Assembly: GCA_963924555.1 (NCBI GenBank)
Contig: OZ004591.1
Coordinates: 62,001 to 126,000 of the forward strand
Length of the DNA: 64,000 bases
Origin: Crambe crambe
Taxonomy: Eukaryota > Porifera > Demospongiae > Poecilosclerida > Crambeidae
Reading direction: 5' to 3'
A program made the position numbers and the translations under genes. The notes under the pieces were generated by a model. It saw only the letters and a program-made list of their open reading frames with translations, was not told the DNA's origin and ran no database searches. Shown here one piece after another: positions 25,995 through 38,700 of this stretch; position 1 is the stretch's first letter, and every line of letters begins with the position of its first letter.

Positions 25995-26002
25995 TGCGCA
26001 TG
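25995..26002. promoter_or_regulatory. NRF1-like half site upstream of gene E
   Basis: TGCGCATG, half of the palindrome found before gene B, lies 55 bp upstream of the gene E start codon. Weak alone; listed because the word recurs at other starts in the cluster. Confidence 0.3.
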
Positions 26003-26060
26003 ATCGATATTACGATAAATAAACCGCACGCATGCAGGCCCAGACGTAGACCCACCCCTA

Positions 26061-26620
26061 GGGTAGGTGTGGGTATTATGAGTCAGCTAAGTATTGTTGC
26101 TCTTTTCTTGGAAATGGACTATCTTAGAATGCTGAAAATTGCTCCAGATATAAAATAGGTTATGTAGAACTAATGTGTGGAGAAAGTAATAAAAATATTG
26201 TGTCTTGTAGATAGGAGTCATGATCTTACATGACACACTCAGGAAGGTATTATGAGTCATAGGCATGAATTATGAGTCGCTGGCTTGATTTTTGTCTCTA
26301 AGAATTGATAATGTAGCTAAGATTTCTACAAAACAAAAATAATAACCTTAGATTACTTTAAAATTCATTTTTTACTCCATCTTGTAGCATCATTGCTTCC
26401 CTGCGCTTTTTTTATTCAGATTGGTCTCGATTATACACATTTTTAAACTTCTTATTTAAGATTATGTTTATGCATGAATAAGGCATTTTCTGAATGATTT
26501 TATTTGGTCAAAAGACCAAAAAAATTATTAAGTTTTCATATCTAAAGTATCAACTCTTGTAGATTCTTATAAAGTGGTGAACCCATAATAGGGACTGACT
26601 CATAATACCCACACATACCC
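26061..26620. mobile_element. TA-flanked inverted-repeat element, 560 bp
   Basis: Left end GGGTAGGTGTGGGTATTATG and right end the reverse complement with one mismatch (ACTCATAATACCCACACATACCC). Both ends abut TA (26059-26060, 26621-26622). Inner copies of TATTATGAGTCA occur near 26248 and a variant near 26269. No coding capacity. This fits a non-autonomous Tc1/mariner-like transposon with arms of about 26 bp. It lies 120 bp upstream of the gene E start codon. Confidence 0.75.
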
Positions 26621-26622
26621 TA

Positions 26623-27672
26623 TACAAAGATAGCCTGTATCTAGTGGACCCTAACCCCAACCCTATACTATGGAGCCTCTATAGCAGTGAGTTCTAGCTA
26701 TGCATTACTGGCCATGGGTGTATGTGTCAAGGGGGTGGGTGCTAGGTTGAGACCGTGTTGTTCAACTATGCTATAGCTAGCTAGCTAGAGGTTTGAAGAT
26801 TTATAGCTGCATCTTTAAGTACACATATGCACAGTATAGGAGTGTGTGCAGCCGATCATCAAAGGAATCACAGTTAGTAGTTGCACTGAGTTACATAAAG
26901 TATGATCTCAAACATATAAGCCAAAGTAGTACAGTGCAAAAGGATATGTAGGTCATTCATACAAGCATGCAGCTAAATAATTATTTCATAATACATGTAT
27001 CAACTTTCCTACTGACGGCCATAGCCAAAAATGGACATAGACAAGCACATTGCAATTGCTATAGACTATTTAGGCACTGCCTCAGTACTAACTCCTTCCT
27101 CCTCTTTCTCATACCATTATGTATTCATTCTTGGAACTAGCTAGGACTTCAGAGGATATTAGCTGCCTGTTATGTATGTATGTATGGTTGCTGTGTGTAA
27201 TGGGTGGATATCATTGTGGGGGGACATAGGAAGCAGTACACATTCAGGGCCCACTAATTAAATCATGTACGTAGGGTAGGTCGATAGCTAACATCATCAC
27301 TCTCAAGTGTCTTCTGGATAGAGAGCAGGCGGAAGGCACAACACTGGGTTGCTAAATTTTTTCATGGCTGTATAAACACAGATCAATTTCAAAATGGGTA
27401 AGGGGTAATGACAACAAAATCCTTCTATATGGGCAGTGGAGCTACAGGAGCATCAACTAGGTGGAGCTACCACAGTGCAGCAATATTAATGCTAAAATCT
27501 CTTATTTCCTATTGAATACCAGTACACTGTAATTCATGGCAGTAGTTCAATCTAGTGTATAACATGACATGAAGTGATATAGGCTGATGACAGGTAGATG
27601 ATATTAGAGATAAATAATAATAATCTTTCTAAAAATAATCATAAATCTTTAAAATGCTGATTTTGTGAACGA
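26623..27672. other. Spacer between genes E and F
   Basis: No exon or RNA gene is seen. It should hold the 3' UTR of gene F and distal promoter of gene E. Short TAGC-repeat runs are present near 26772. Confidence 0.4.
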
Positions 27673-30600
27673 TTAGACATCAGTGCCTCCTCCTTCCTCT
27701 AGACGGTAGTCATAGTTGTAAGGAGTAGGAGAACGGTGTTGGATGAGATGTGATTTTGTGTAATCCATGGAGATGACCGAGTCAAAGTCACTGCTTCTCT
27801 AAAGGTGGGAGGTGTGGTACATGGTTATCACTAATGTTAGGAAATAGGTAAGGTGTGTCCAATATAGCCAGGCAGGATGAGTGAGTGTGTGCATTTTAAA
27901 TTCCAGACCACACCCCCTCACCTAGAGATAACGCAAGTCTATTGGTTCAGACCATCATAAAGGTTGCTTTCACATCACTCCTCCTGCCGGGCAAACTAGG
28001 CATCACTACCAAGCCCACCTCTGTTTGCAATCTCTTTTGTCCTTTGGAATAGTCGTCCGTGTTGAATCGACTTCCATGACTGCTGCTGGTCAAACTCAAG
28101 TGACTGCTTCGATTGCTGGCACAGGCTGAGCCGTCAGCTGGAGGGCGGTGGTAGGAATAGTTGATGAGATTGTTGTGGGTACATGGACTAATGTTGTGGC
28201 CCTTCCTTGTGTGATGTCGCTCACTCTCAGTCCCAGAGTCATCACTGTGCTGAGAATCTTCCTTCTCCGATATGATGCCTAGATTGGTCTCCTGACTGGC
28301 AGCATACTGTGTCGTCTTGACTAGATTGGAAGGACTATTGCTGGCAGTGGTGGAGGGAGTGACAATAATGGGCTTGAGGATAGAGCTGCTCTCACTGGGT
28401 TCTCTCTTGTGTGTCCATTTCTGGTCAATAATGGAGTTTTTCTGGGAATTGCTGCTGGCAGTTGGGTGGTAGTGATTCGGAATATTTTTGATGGGCCTGG
28501 ATGGTGGAGAATAGTTAGCATAAATGACACCATATAATTATTGATCATCAGTCAATGTAAGTCAAGGTGATCGACCACTTTACCTTTCAGTGCTGGGTGT
28601 TGTTAAAGCAGGAGTAATTGCATGTCTTTTAGCACGTCGTTTCTTCTTGATACAGGAACAATAAATGCAGACCGTGAGAGCCACTATCAGAATCATTATA
28701 AAAATGGTGGCCACAGATGCTATGACTGCTATCAACCAGCTTGGCAGCATACCTGCAACAATTCAATTATGACTTTTACCAGCGAAACGTTTGGTCCAAA
28801 TTGATTACCTGCACTGACATTGCCAGTGTTGGAGTCTATCACAGGAGTAGTGGCAGAACTCTCAGGTTGTTCAAGCACTGCAATAATGTTATCATTATCA
28901 TTAGCCTGCCTGCAAAGGTCAATCAATCCTGTATGCTCACCAATACGAATCCAATCCTCTGATGAGAATCCCAAGTCATTCTGAATGCTCACTCTGAACT
29001 GAAGCCGACCTCCAAGTTCCCCATCTGTACCTGATAGGACGACCACAGCTGACACTGTCAACCCCACTCTGTTGCTGGGCACAAGATTACTTGATGCTGT
29101 GATCCAGAATGCACCAAATACATCTGCAGGTCGGTGGGATACAGTGAGGGAGCGAATTCTTTCCCCTCCAATGTACTTCAAGTTGATGGTCACTGCAAAT
29201 GTTGTCAAGTTCTGTCTCTGTATCGTTAAAGACAAAACGACGGGGGGACCCCCCAGAGTGGCAAAGATGACAGGGTCTGCTGTCCTTTGTCCATCACGAC
29301 TGTAAGAAGTGATTACGACATAGTAGTCTGTAGCAGGCACCAAATTTCTCAATGTGACTTCTCTACTACTTCCAGGAAGTTCAATGGTGTCTGCTACACT
29401 ATTACTGTCAATAAAGAGGACTCGGACAACAAGATGATCAACCATTTGGTCCACCGTCTGGTGAGTGAAACTCCAGGAGATACGTGCTGTTTGAGAGGAT
29501 ATTCTTCCCACTGTTATTCCACTTGGAAGTGCAGGTAGTACTGTAAGAGGCACAACTAGCTCATCATTTCTTCCTCAGAACAGCTAAAGAAAAGGCATGC
29601 TTTACCTGTTACATCCAGTTGAAAGGAGGCCTCATCCTGACTGGAATAGACAGGTGCTTGTCCCTCAGCCCCCACTTGACTGGTGATAAGCACACGATAC
29701 AAACCAGCATAAGCTCTCATGGCCGTTGGGATGGAGAGCTCAGTCCTGCCAGTTCCAGAAGTAAAAGTGTTGTTAATGCTGCGAGGATCAGTGGAAGACA
29801 GGGCAGAACCATTATGTAGCCAGGTGATATTAAGTCCATGATGCTGACGACCTCTGAAGTCCACAACAAAGCTCACAGATTGATCGCCAGTCAGATTCTG
29901 ATGCACTGGCCTGGTTGTTCCAGTTATCTCAATGGGAACTGAAAGAGAACATTATTGCAAGTTAAGAGAGTGTGTCAGACACATTCCAGGTTATTTTGTG
30001 TAGAATACACCCGCCCACTCAAATCCACCAGTTCCCTTTTAAGGAATAGTACACTCACCCACTACATAGACTTGCACAGGGATTCGTATGCTTGATCTGG
30101 GAGAGGGGGTAAAAATGTCACATGTGTACACCCCCTCATCGTTAAAGTCAGCTTCGGAGATTGAATTACTGGAGTCAGTCCCCTCAAATTCCCACGTGAT
30201 AAAGGCATCACGGTATGAACATATCAGAGAAATAGAACTCCCGGCAACCACTACTTGTGGACTAGGTGCATTGATCTCTCCTCGATCTAGGAAAAGAAAT
30301 GATAATTATTAGCCACAATCGTCATGGAGATAGAAATCTTACTTACCAAGAATGTTAAGAAATCCAGCAGAAACGGGACCCAGAGTGCTGGTGGTGGCAT
30401 TCCCTTGAATGGTTGCACTACACGTATAGTGACCAGCATTGACTTGATCCACTCTGGGGATCACGTGTAGTAATAAGTTGTTAGTGACCGTGTCAGAGTC
30501 AATGAAAGCACCATCTTTTTCCCAGCGGATTGTTACACTGGTACCACGAGGCACTCTGAACAATTGATAATGATGTGTGAACAGAGTAACATTTAAAGAG

Positions 30601-33600
30601 TGGATACTTACCCCTCGACAGTGCAAGTCTTCCTGAACTCTTGTGCCTGGAAGAGAGTTAGATTATTGGAATTGGGATAGACCACAATTCGAGGATCTGC
30701 AAAACAAAGAACATCATGTGATTATGAGATGTAACAGACCACACCAGATTTTCTGCAGGAACATTATCAGTGAATATAATACCATCAAATAACTTCCCAC
30801 ACGACTAAATCATTATTTGAGAAATTCATATCATCCACTTGACTCAAGAGGCTGTGATTAAGATAACTGCTTAAAACTACAGTAGAGGTCATGATTGAAA
30901 ACTAGACATTCTGAGTGGACATGCATATTTTAATTTGATCCAGCAGCATCTGTCTTTGCAGATTTTATCCCACAATAATACAGCATATTAATATGTGGCC
31001 CTCCAAGATCAAAAACATCACACTTTGTCTGAAAAGATCGAGTGTTCGAGGCATGCACAGCCTAATTTGCAAGTCAGACCAAATCCTCGACATCAAATAT
31101 GCTTATAAAGCACTTCATTTAGACAAGACATTTACCATCCTGTGAATACCTCTATGCATTCACAAAACAGCACCGTATACCAGACTCACTCTCAATTTCA
31201 AATAGTGAAATAATTATTAGTACACACAATTCTGCCACGTCAAGCAGTTATGACAGACGAAACTCTCTCCACCCCATCATATAAAGCTTCAATATGGGAT
31301 TTCTCTTCCTGTGCATTCCACCATGAGCATGCACTAACTTATATGCTGATACAGCAGCACATACTGCATAGCTTAGATGCTGGACACCTCCCACACTAAC
31401 ATTATCAATAATATCAAGTTCCAACTCTTAGCATCATGCATACTCCAATAATCAGTCACTGACTGCAATAGTCAGTCAGTTGGCAGTGACCTCAGAACGT
31501 GCATATTATATTCACTGATATTGGCAGTAGCCTGAGGACACCAAGTTTGATTATTCATGACACCACCAACTGAGAAATGAATCTTAGTCATAACATAGGA
31601 ATCAGACTATGATTCTATTCTTTTTCTCCGTTGTCTGACTGGAAATTAACCAGCCATGTTAAGTAGACAATTATGTGGTGTGTGGAGGTACGTCTAGCGT
31701 GGTTAGTGATGTCAGATGGGTCACCTAGGTACCCCCTACTATGACCAAGCTACATGATATTATGAGCTGACCACAAGTCCCCCCATGATGGTATAGGCCT
31801 CTATCCCCACGTCACTCGCCCCCTTCATAGAAACAGACATCAACAAAACCAATGTGTCTCCACAACAAATTGAGCTCACTCCATGGCCAGCCTAAATCAC
31901 ATGGAACTCACTCACCTCTTCCCCCCATCATACATCATGCAAAGAAACTCTTAATGGCAACATAAAGGTGCATGCATGTAGAAACTTAATTAAAGGTGTG
32001 TGATTGCAACTCTGAAAGCCTCACTCATAAGGGAAATATTCCCTCCCTCTAGCAATAATGAAGGAATTTCTGTTGCTATCTTAATGTGATGTGCTGGCAC
32101 TCGAAATTAATAATAAAATAAACACACAAAAGAATTGTTTACAAAACTCAAATACTATAAACTCTAGCCCACATGCTTAGCAATCATTGCATCAGCAGTT
32201 GAATTGACTGGGCAAGAGTGAAAGAGAAGGAGGAGGGAATGCACCTCAATCCTTGCTACCTAACACTGTGCAAAAAGAGATTGTGTCATGACCTGACAGA
32301 GATACGCCTGCCCCATTAAAGAGATTACACATTTGACAGAGATTGGCCTGGCCATAATTATTGTGAGGATTTCTCATGGGATAAGCAGTTGTCCTGCTAG
32401 CGCCACCTCCAGCTGGGTCACCACATCAGTCTGTATTGACTTGCTACTCTATTTAACACTTCACCTGTCATTGATAAGCAAACTGTATTCATCACTTATT
32501 ATGCCTCCAGGCTAACCACACTAGATCACCTCTGAGAGGGTACAACCACATGCAAGTGACGTACTATGCCCACTGCAAATGCAAGAGAAGTACATCATTA
32601 TGACTGAGACCAAGCATTGAAGGACTTGTGAGAAGTCCACCCCTGGACTAGTAACATCAAAAGATGGGTTTAAATCCTTTGAACCACCCACAGTTAACCG
32701 AGTGTCTCCATCAGGAACATTTTAAAGTGTCTGGAAGGAGGAGAAGTGGGGGAGGTGAGTCTGAGAGACTGCCTATCTAATGCCTCATTGCAGACTTCAA
32801 GAGGAAAATCAGACCACTTGTCTCTCCACCACTCACTATTACAAACATAACCACACCACACTTGGTACTAGGAGAGTAATGTACACAAGCCAGGATGCAC
32901 AAACCTTTGAGGTACTTTTGTGGTCAAAACAGGAGCAGTCCAACCTGCTGCTCCAGGAATGTGATAGTATACCCCCTATATACCCCCTAAGGCCAACACT
33001 TACAACTTACTCTCTCCAGGCATTGTATCAATGACTATTTTAGAAGAAGAAACGGCAAGAGAGGCGCCAGAGGAAATAAATGATAAGTAAACAGTTGATG
33101 TTAACAGACATGCCTTCAAGCTAGGCTATGCATGAGAAACGGAGGAAGAGAAGGGGGGAGGGCCTGCAGTCGTCTATCTAATTTTAACAGCACGGATCAG
33201 TACATGTACTTACAGCACAGCTATAAATAGCACTATTAATCTCAAGAGGGAAAAGTATCCAGTCAGTGCATAGCTCACTAACCACACTTTACATTTCTCG
33301 GTATCAGCTGGGACTGTCCTAGACCAAAACTATGTACTTAATTATGGCATGGCATCCCCCTACATAACTAAACCTGCAGGAACAGGCAGCCACACCGCAC
33401 CTCCACAAATCGCATTGCGACCACTCCTAAAACAAATATGGTAAGATCGGCATGGATGCACATACATAATACAAGTATTATGTATGTAGATCAACTTGCG
33501 TTGCCAGTTCCACTATGAGCAGCAGCAAAAGGGCTACCACGACAACCAAACAATGAAGTAATGGTTAATTGCATGCTGACTTCTAACGAGATAATGAGAT

Positions 33601-35084
33601 TGCATCTCCATAACAACTAGCGGTAGGGAAACCATTCACCCTTTACAGCCTTTACACATCAACTTGAAGAATGATAAACTTTTTGCTTGTTAGCTGACGT
33701 CCATTCCATTAAGTACATGCAAAAACACTACAAACACCAATTACGACAGCAGCTCAAGACAGCCCGAAAACTACCTGCCATCTGATCCATTTGCTACATA
33801 AGGTTTAACAGGCAAGGTAGGTAGGTTTACCAGGCAGGGTAGGTTTACCAAGCCACGCATATACATAGCAGGATAACTTGATGATGTGATTATATCAAAT
33901 TACTTTGCCTCAGATCTATGCTGACCCCAAATAGCTGAAAAGGGTGAGCCAGCCAGTCATGGTGCTGCTAAAATGGATAACAAAAGCTGTGAATGCAAAG
34001 CATCTGAGCAGAAGATACCACAAGAGGGAACTGCATGTCATTGGACAAGACAAAAACACAACATCAAAGAGATTCAAGATTCTCACTTGCAAGATTCTCA
34101 CACACACCTGAGAGCTGCCACATGGAGATACAGAATCGTAACTCCCAAGACACACAAGACAACGGTATCATTCCCATACTCCAATTAACACTGCAGAGAA
34201 CTGACTACGTCCACATTTACAACATTCTAATGGTTAACAGAATTCCATTCCCCTCAGTACGCTGCTTAACTTATTACACACTGCTGAAAATCCCCTAGCT
34301 AGCTCCAATATCATCAAATTACCTATTTTATACTATAAGATTATTATTGCATCCCTTTTTAAATGGAATAATAATATTATTTTGCCAAGAACAGCAAGAC
34401 ACCTACTTCTTGGAATGACAGGTTCTGTTTCCATTGGCTGTTGATGATAACCACACTAGCTACCACTCCAATCATCACATTAACACCTCTTCCCTTCCAC
34501 ACCATGCAGACTCTTCTCAACCCATACAATAATTAGCATAAAAAACTCCCCGCTTCCTTTAATCTGACCAAGTTGAAAATAAAGCAACCACATGGACTTT
34601 TAGTAATTAGAGCTTTTGTCCTAAGGAGTCAGTGAACCAAACGATAACTCTCTCCCCCCCCCCATTTTGCTGAGAGTGCACACAATATTAACAGCACATG
34701 ACGCTTTCAATGCATTCTTCGTTTCAGGCAATTGAGCCGCTCAATATTGAGTCATACATCTCCTATGCATACCTCCCTAGCATATACATTCAAAGAATAA
34801 TTTTTATTAACCACACAATATTTTAACACTTGCAAAGTTATCACCATGACAGTGCCGAGGACTCCAAAATCCACACTTAACTTTTGCCTCAACACAACAA
34901 TTACCGTTAAAATGAATTAGTTTATACATGCTTTTTAAAAAAAACCACAAGTGAATATAATTATTATTATAGGCCAATTATAATAAAATATTATTAGCTT
35001 GCTAGTCTAGTACTTACTTTGTGCAAAACAACATGATACTGCTGAGAATATCAAGCAGAGAATCATTAATCTTTTGAAGGCCAT
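27673..35084 (-). CDS. Gene F: three-Ig, two-FN3 receptor ending in a PDZ-ligand motif
   Basis: Exons: 35084-35018 (signal peptide MAFKRLMILCLIFSAVSCCF), Ig1 split by a phase 2 intron 30696-30612 and 30555-30347, Ig2 30286-30059, Ig3 29938-29606, both FN3 domains in one exon 29540-28941, linker 28877-28809, membrane exon 28752-28584 (WLIAVIASVATIFIMILIVAL), tail 28496-28019 and 27798-27673. The sum is 2364 bases, 787 residues. The tail begins RPIKNIPNHYHP, is Ser-rich (KREPSESSSILKPIIVTP) and ends GGGTDV, matching the class I PDZ-ligand pattern S/T-x-V. The donor at 28019 is GT-GGGC; a second phase 0 donor (GAT|GTGAAA) a few residues later is possible. Intron 1 is 4.3 kb with no coding seen. 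Confidence 0.82.
30697..35017 (-). other. First intron of gene F, 4.3 kb
   Basis: Joins the signal-peptide exon to the first Ig exon. Short open frames on both strands have no domain patterns or fitting splice sites. No recognised transposon was seen. Confidence 0.45.
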
Positions 35085-35319
35085 GTTCTGAATTTCACAG
35101 GACAGGAACAGTGTACGACGGCGTCCACACGGCTGTAGGTGCATAAACGCTATGCAGATAATGGAATGGAAGCGTTCAATTTGTCTTCTTTTCTGTGTAT
35201 GCTCAACGATCAGTCCAATAGTCGGTTGCATGCTAAAGGAAAAAAAGCGAAGCATTTTTATATGAGAATCTGTCGCGTCGACACGTGCTCATCAGCGCGC
35301 GCATCTATTCTCGTCCCCA

Positions 35320-35346
35320 GACCCCGCCTCCTTAGAGGGCGGGGTC
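35320..35346. promoter_or_regulatory. GC-rich hairpin upstream of gene F
   Basis: GACCCCGCC and GGCGGGGTC form 9-bp perfect arms around a 9-base loop, 236 bp upstream of the gene F start codon, next to a GCGCGCGC run at 35295. It could be a GC-box promoter element or a repeat remnant. Confidence 0.35.
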
Positions 35347-35718
35347 GATCGAGACTGGCGCAATAATTACCACAAAAACTAATTATTAACTTGTCAGTTG
35401 GATAAAAAATAATACTAAGTGATGTCATGTCATAAGAATACATACATTATTTAAATCTAGCTACTTGTGCAATCCACAAAAATTAGCCAAACATAACAAT
35501 AGTAGTTCAATGTGAGTGATGCAAAATCAGGGGATCCTAGCTAACTGTTGAAATGACAGACCCAGCCATGGGACGACAGACAAGGAGATGTGCAGTGCAA
35601 GATGGTGTGTATCATGGATGGTGTGTATTGTGAGTGGAGTGGAGACTAAACTACATCAAGTATACAAGTCCAATAAAAATCCATGTCAATGATTTGGTGA
35701 GATGAGAAGGGGGAGGGG

Positions 35719-38700
35719 CTACACATTGGTGGTGTTTGTCTCGATGTGTGGGTAGAGTAAGCTGTCCCTGGTGCCCATGCTATCACTGGAGGTCAAACGA
35801 GTGCAAGTGGTGGCCATAGAGTGGGTGGACTGCATGTGTGTGTGCAGAAACAAAGGTCATAAGGGGAAATCGGATATTTTTAAAAATAATCATGCTGATA
35901 AGGATTAATGATGACACAACTGCATTTTTTATGATGATAACTCTTTCTGTTCCATTTTGTGTATCTTTGTGTGAATAGACTTATTCAAACAATTGGGAGG
36001 GAGATTACAAAACAAAATAACAATGCTTGCATCCATGAATTCCCACCTGGTATCCCCCAAGCAGTCATTTATAGTGACATAGTCCCAATCTAAATCAGAA
36101 CCACTCACCCAATGCTGATAATTATTGTTGGGACCACAGGAAACTGATTTTGCATCATTTTATAAGAGGAACTTAGAAAGAAGCTGTGGTCCAATGTAGG
36201 CCAATCACCCTCTTTTCACAGGCACTGATTTCACGAGCCTAACACTCACCTGAGTCCTACGCTGAGGACTCACAGGCACTAACCACAATCATAAGCCTAT
36301 CACTCACCTGAGTCCTAAGCTGAGGACTGTCTATGTCCTTATAGCTCTTCTGAATGTGAGAAGCATCTGAACCAAACCTTCTCTGATATCCAGGGAACCT
36401 GACAGCATCATGACTTATGGCACTCTTCAGCACTGGTTCGTGGAGTCGGACTTCATTGAAAGAAACCTGGTGCTCATATGGGAGGTCCACTTGGTCGTAG
36501 GCCCGTGCCACTTGGGGGGTGCCTTGAGGAGTTCCCTCCATTGATTGTGGTAAAGTGTAAGTGTAGCGTGGAAAATTAGACTCTGAGATGTCTGAATCTT
36601 GATTGACACTGTTGGAGCCAGAGCTACCAGTGTCAAACTTGAAGGAAGAGGATAATGGTCCAGAGAGTGGGGTCCGACCTGGCACAGAGTTGGTGAAGGC
36701 AGAAGAAGGAGACTTATAAGGAGGAGTTGGGTAGAACCCAGGAGGAGATGTATGAGGAGACAGGACTGAGGTAGCAGTAGAAGGTGTCGGAGGTGTGGGG
36801 GATAGGGGACTGATCGGAGATGAATTACTATGCCGCTTGACTCTGTGGGGGGGGGGGGGGGGGGGGGATCAAATTAAGTCCTCCTCAGCTAATTCCTGAA
36901 ATTCTAAGAGATCTCAAGTTATAATTACACTCAAGCCAACTCTCCAGTGGCCATATGATATTTTGTTGTTCAGTGACACACACAAAGAGATCAGAGATCA
37001 TTGAAATTAATTGCTATCTGTTTTATCAGACCATGAATATCATAATATGCATATTTTGTGGTAAGAACTGTGACTCCACTTACATGGCATGCTCCTGATC
37101 TGACGAAGAGCAACGGGTCTCTTTACCTACACGTGTCAAGGGCACAAAATTAATACGAATAAAATAATACTCAACACTCTGTCACTCATCGGACAGAATT
37201 CTATCAAATTTATTAATTAGGAGGAGGCCATGAGGCTAATGTAGGCATGCGCCTATTGACCTTATTATTCACAGTCTGATATAATTTTATTACTCTCAAA
37301 GGGTGAATATATCACATATTCACAAAGTAGCTCCATCTCAAAGTTACATCACCAAATACTCTAGCGAAATAAACCCTGTCACTTCCCTAAATACACACAA
37401 GTATACATGTCCTTCCCACACAAGTACATAATAACTATACATGCATGGAACTGAAATAACTGATTACATATTATCATGATATTTTGAGCAAGGATTGTTG
37501 ACTAACATCAGTTAACTAGACATTTCATAGTTATGATTATGATGACAATATGAAGATAAGCAACACATTAAGTATGTGATGCACTCAATGACTCACTCAC
37601 TTTCTGAATCAGTGAAGTTATATTCCCTCTTCCTCCGTTTCAGGTTGGAGTACTTTTTCCAAACCACCACAATTAAGATCAGCACAATCACCAGAAGAAT
37701 GCCAGCACTTACAACCACCATCGCTATACCAAGCACTGAGAGAGGTGGCTTCATCACTGCACAAACAAGAGACACAGTGGAGAGATGGAGGGAGGGAAAG
37801 TATAAACCAATTCTCACTAAAGCACCATAAAGTACCACCCTGCCATGACTTCTTTGATCCATGGCATATTTCTTTACACACTCATACTGTTATTTCTCAC
37901 ACCTGTGACCATGCATGCGTCATTTCAAATGGAAAACAGAAACTAGTCTATGTATACATGACACATCCGCATGCAAGGTCTGTCGTGCCAGTTCTTGCCT
38001 GAGTTATCTAAAGTGTGACCTTGAAAATGCAAGCCAAAGTATAGTGTAATACGGATGTGACATGTATACATGGACTATTTCTATTCATACCACCTTGACC
38101 ATAGATGGTGATGACTGATGATGTTCCTCTGAATAATGGGGGGAGGGCTAGGGCTAGGGCTAGGAACACAGTGCAATACAGATGTGACATGTATACATAG
38201 ACTATTTCTATTCATACCACCTTGACCATAGATGGTGATGACTAATGATAATGATGTTCCTCTAAATAATGGGGGGGAGGAGGTTGCAACCTTCTCAACA
38301 TTGCTTTAATACATCATAGCTAGCACTACACACCCCACGACAAGAACAGTGGAATTTCAAGCTCGACAGCAATTTTAGGGATTATTTGAGTGTAACCAGA
38401 GCTGAGTGGATTTTCCCAACATAACAGTATGTGGGACTCACAACAGCCACCCACAAGATTACATCATCAAATCTCATCCAATCACAAGCTAACCATCCAT
38501 CCAACTAATCACCACACACTCATTAGCTACAGGGGAAGTACATTCATTCTAGTGCCCTAATATGGCATGACCGACAAGTGGAATGGTGGTGTACAGGTAA
38601 GGGGTCATCACTTAGATACCGCATTAACTTACTGTAGCTACCAATAATAAAAATATCTGAAAGTATGCCTTGGTCTATGATGACCACCACTAACCCATCA

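Noticed and set aside
33916..34298. Several overlapping small frames in the gene F first intron
   Set aside because: No domain, no codon pattern and no phase-compatible splice sites.
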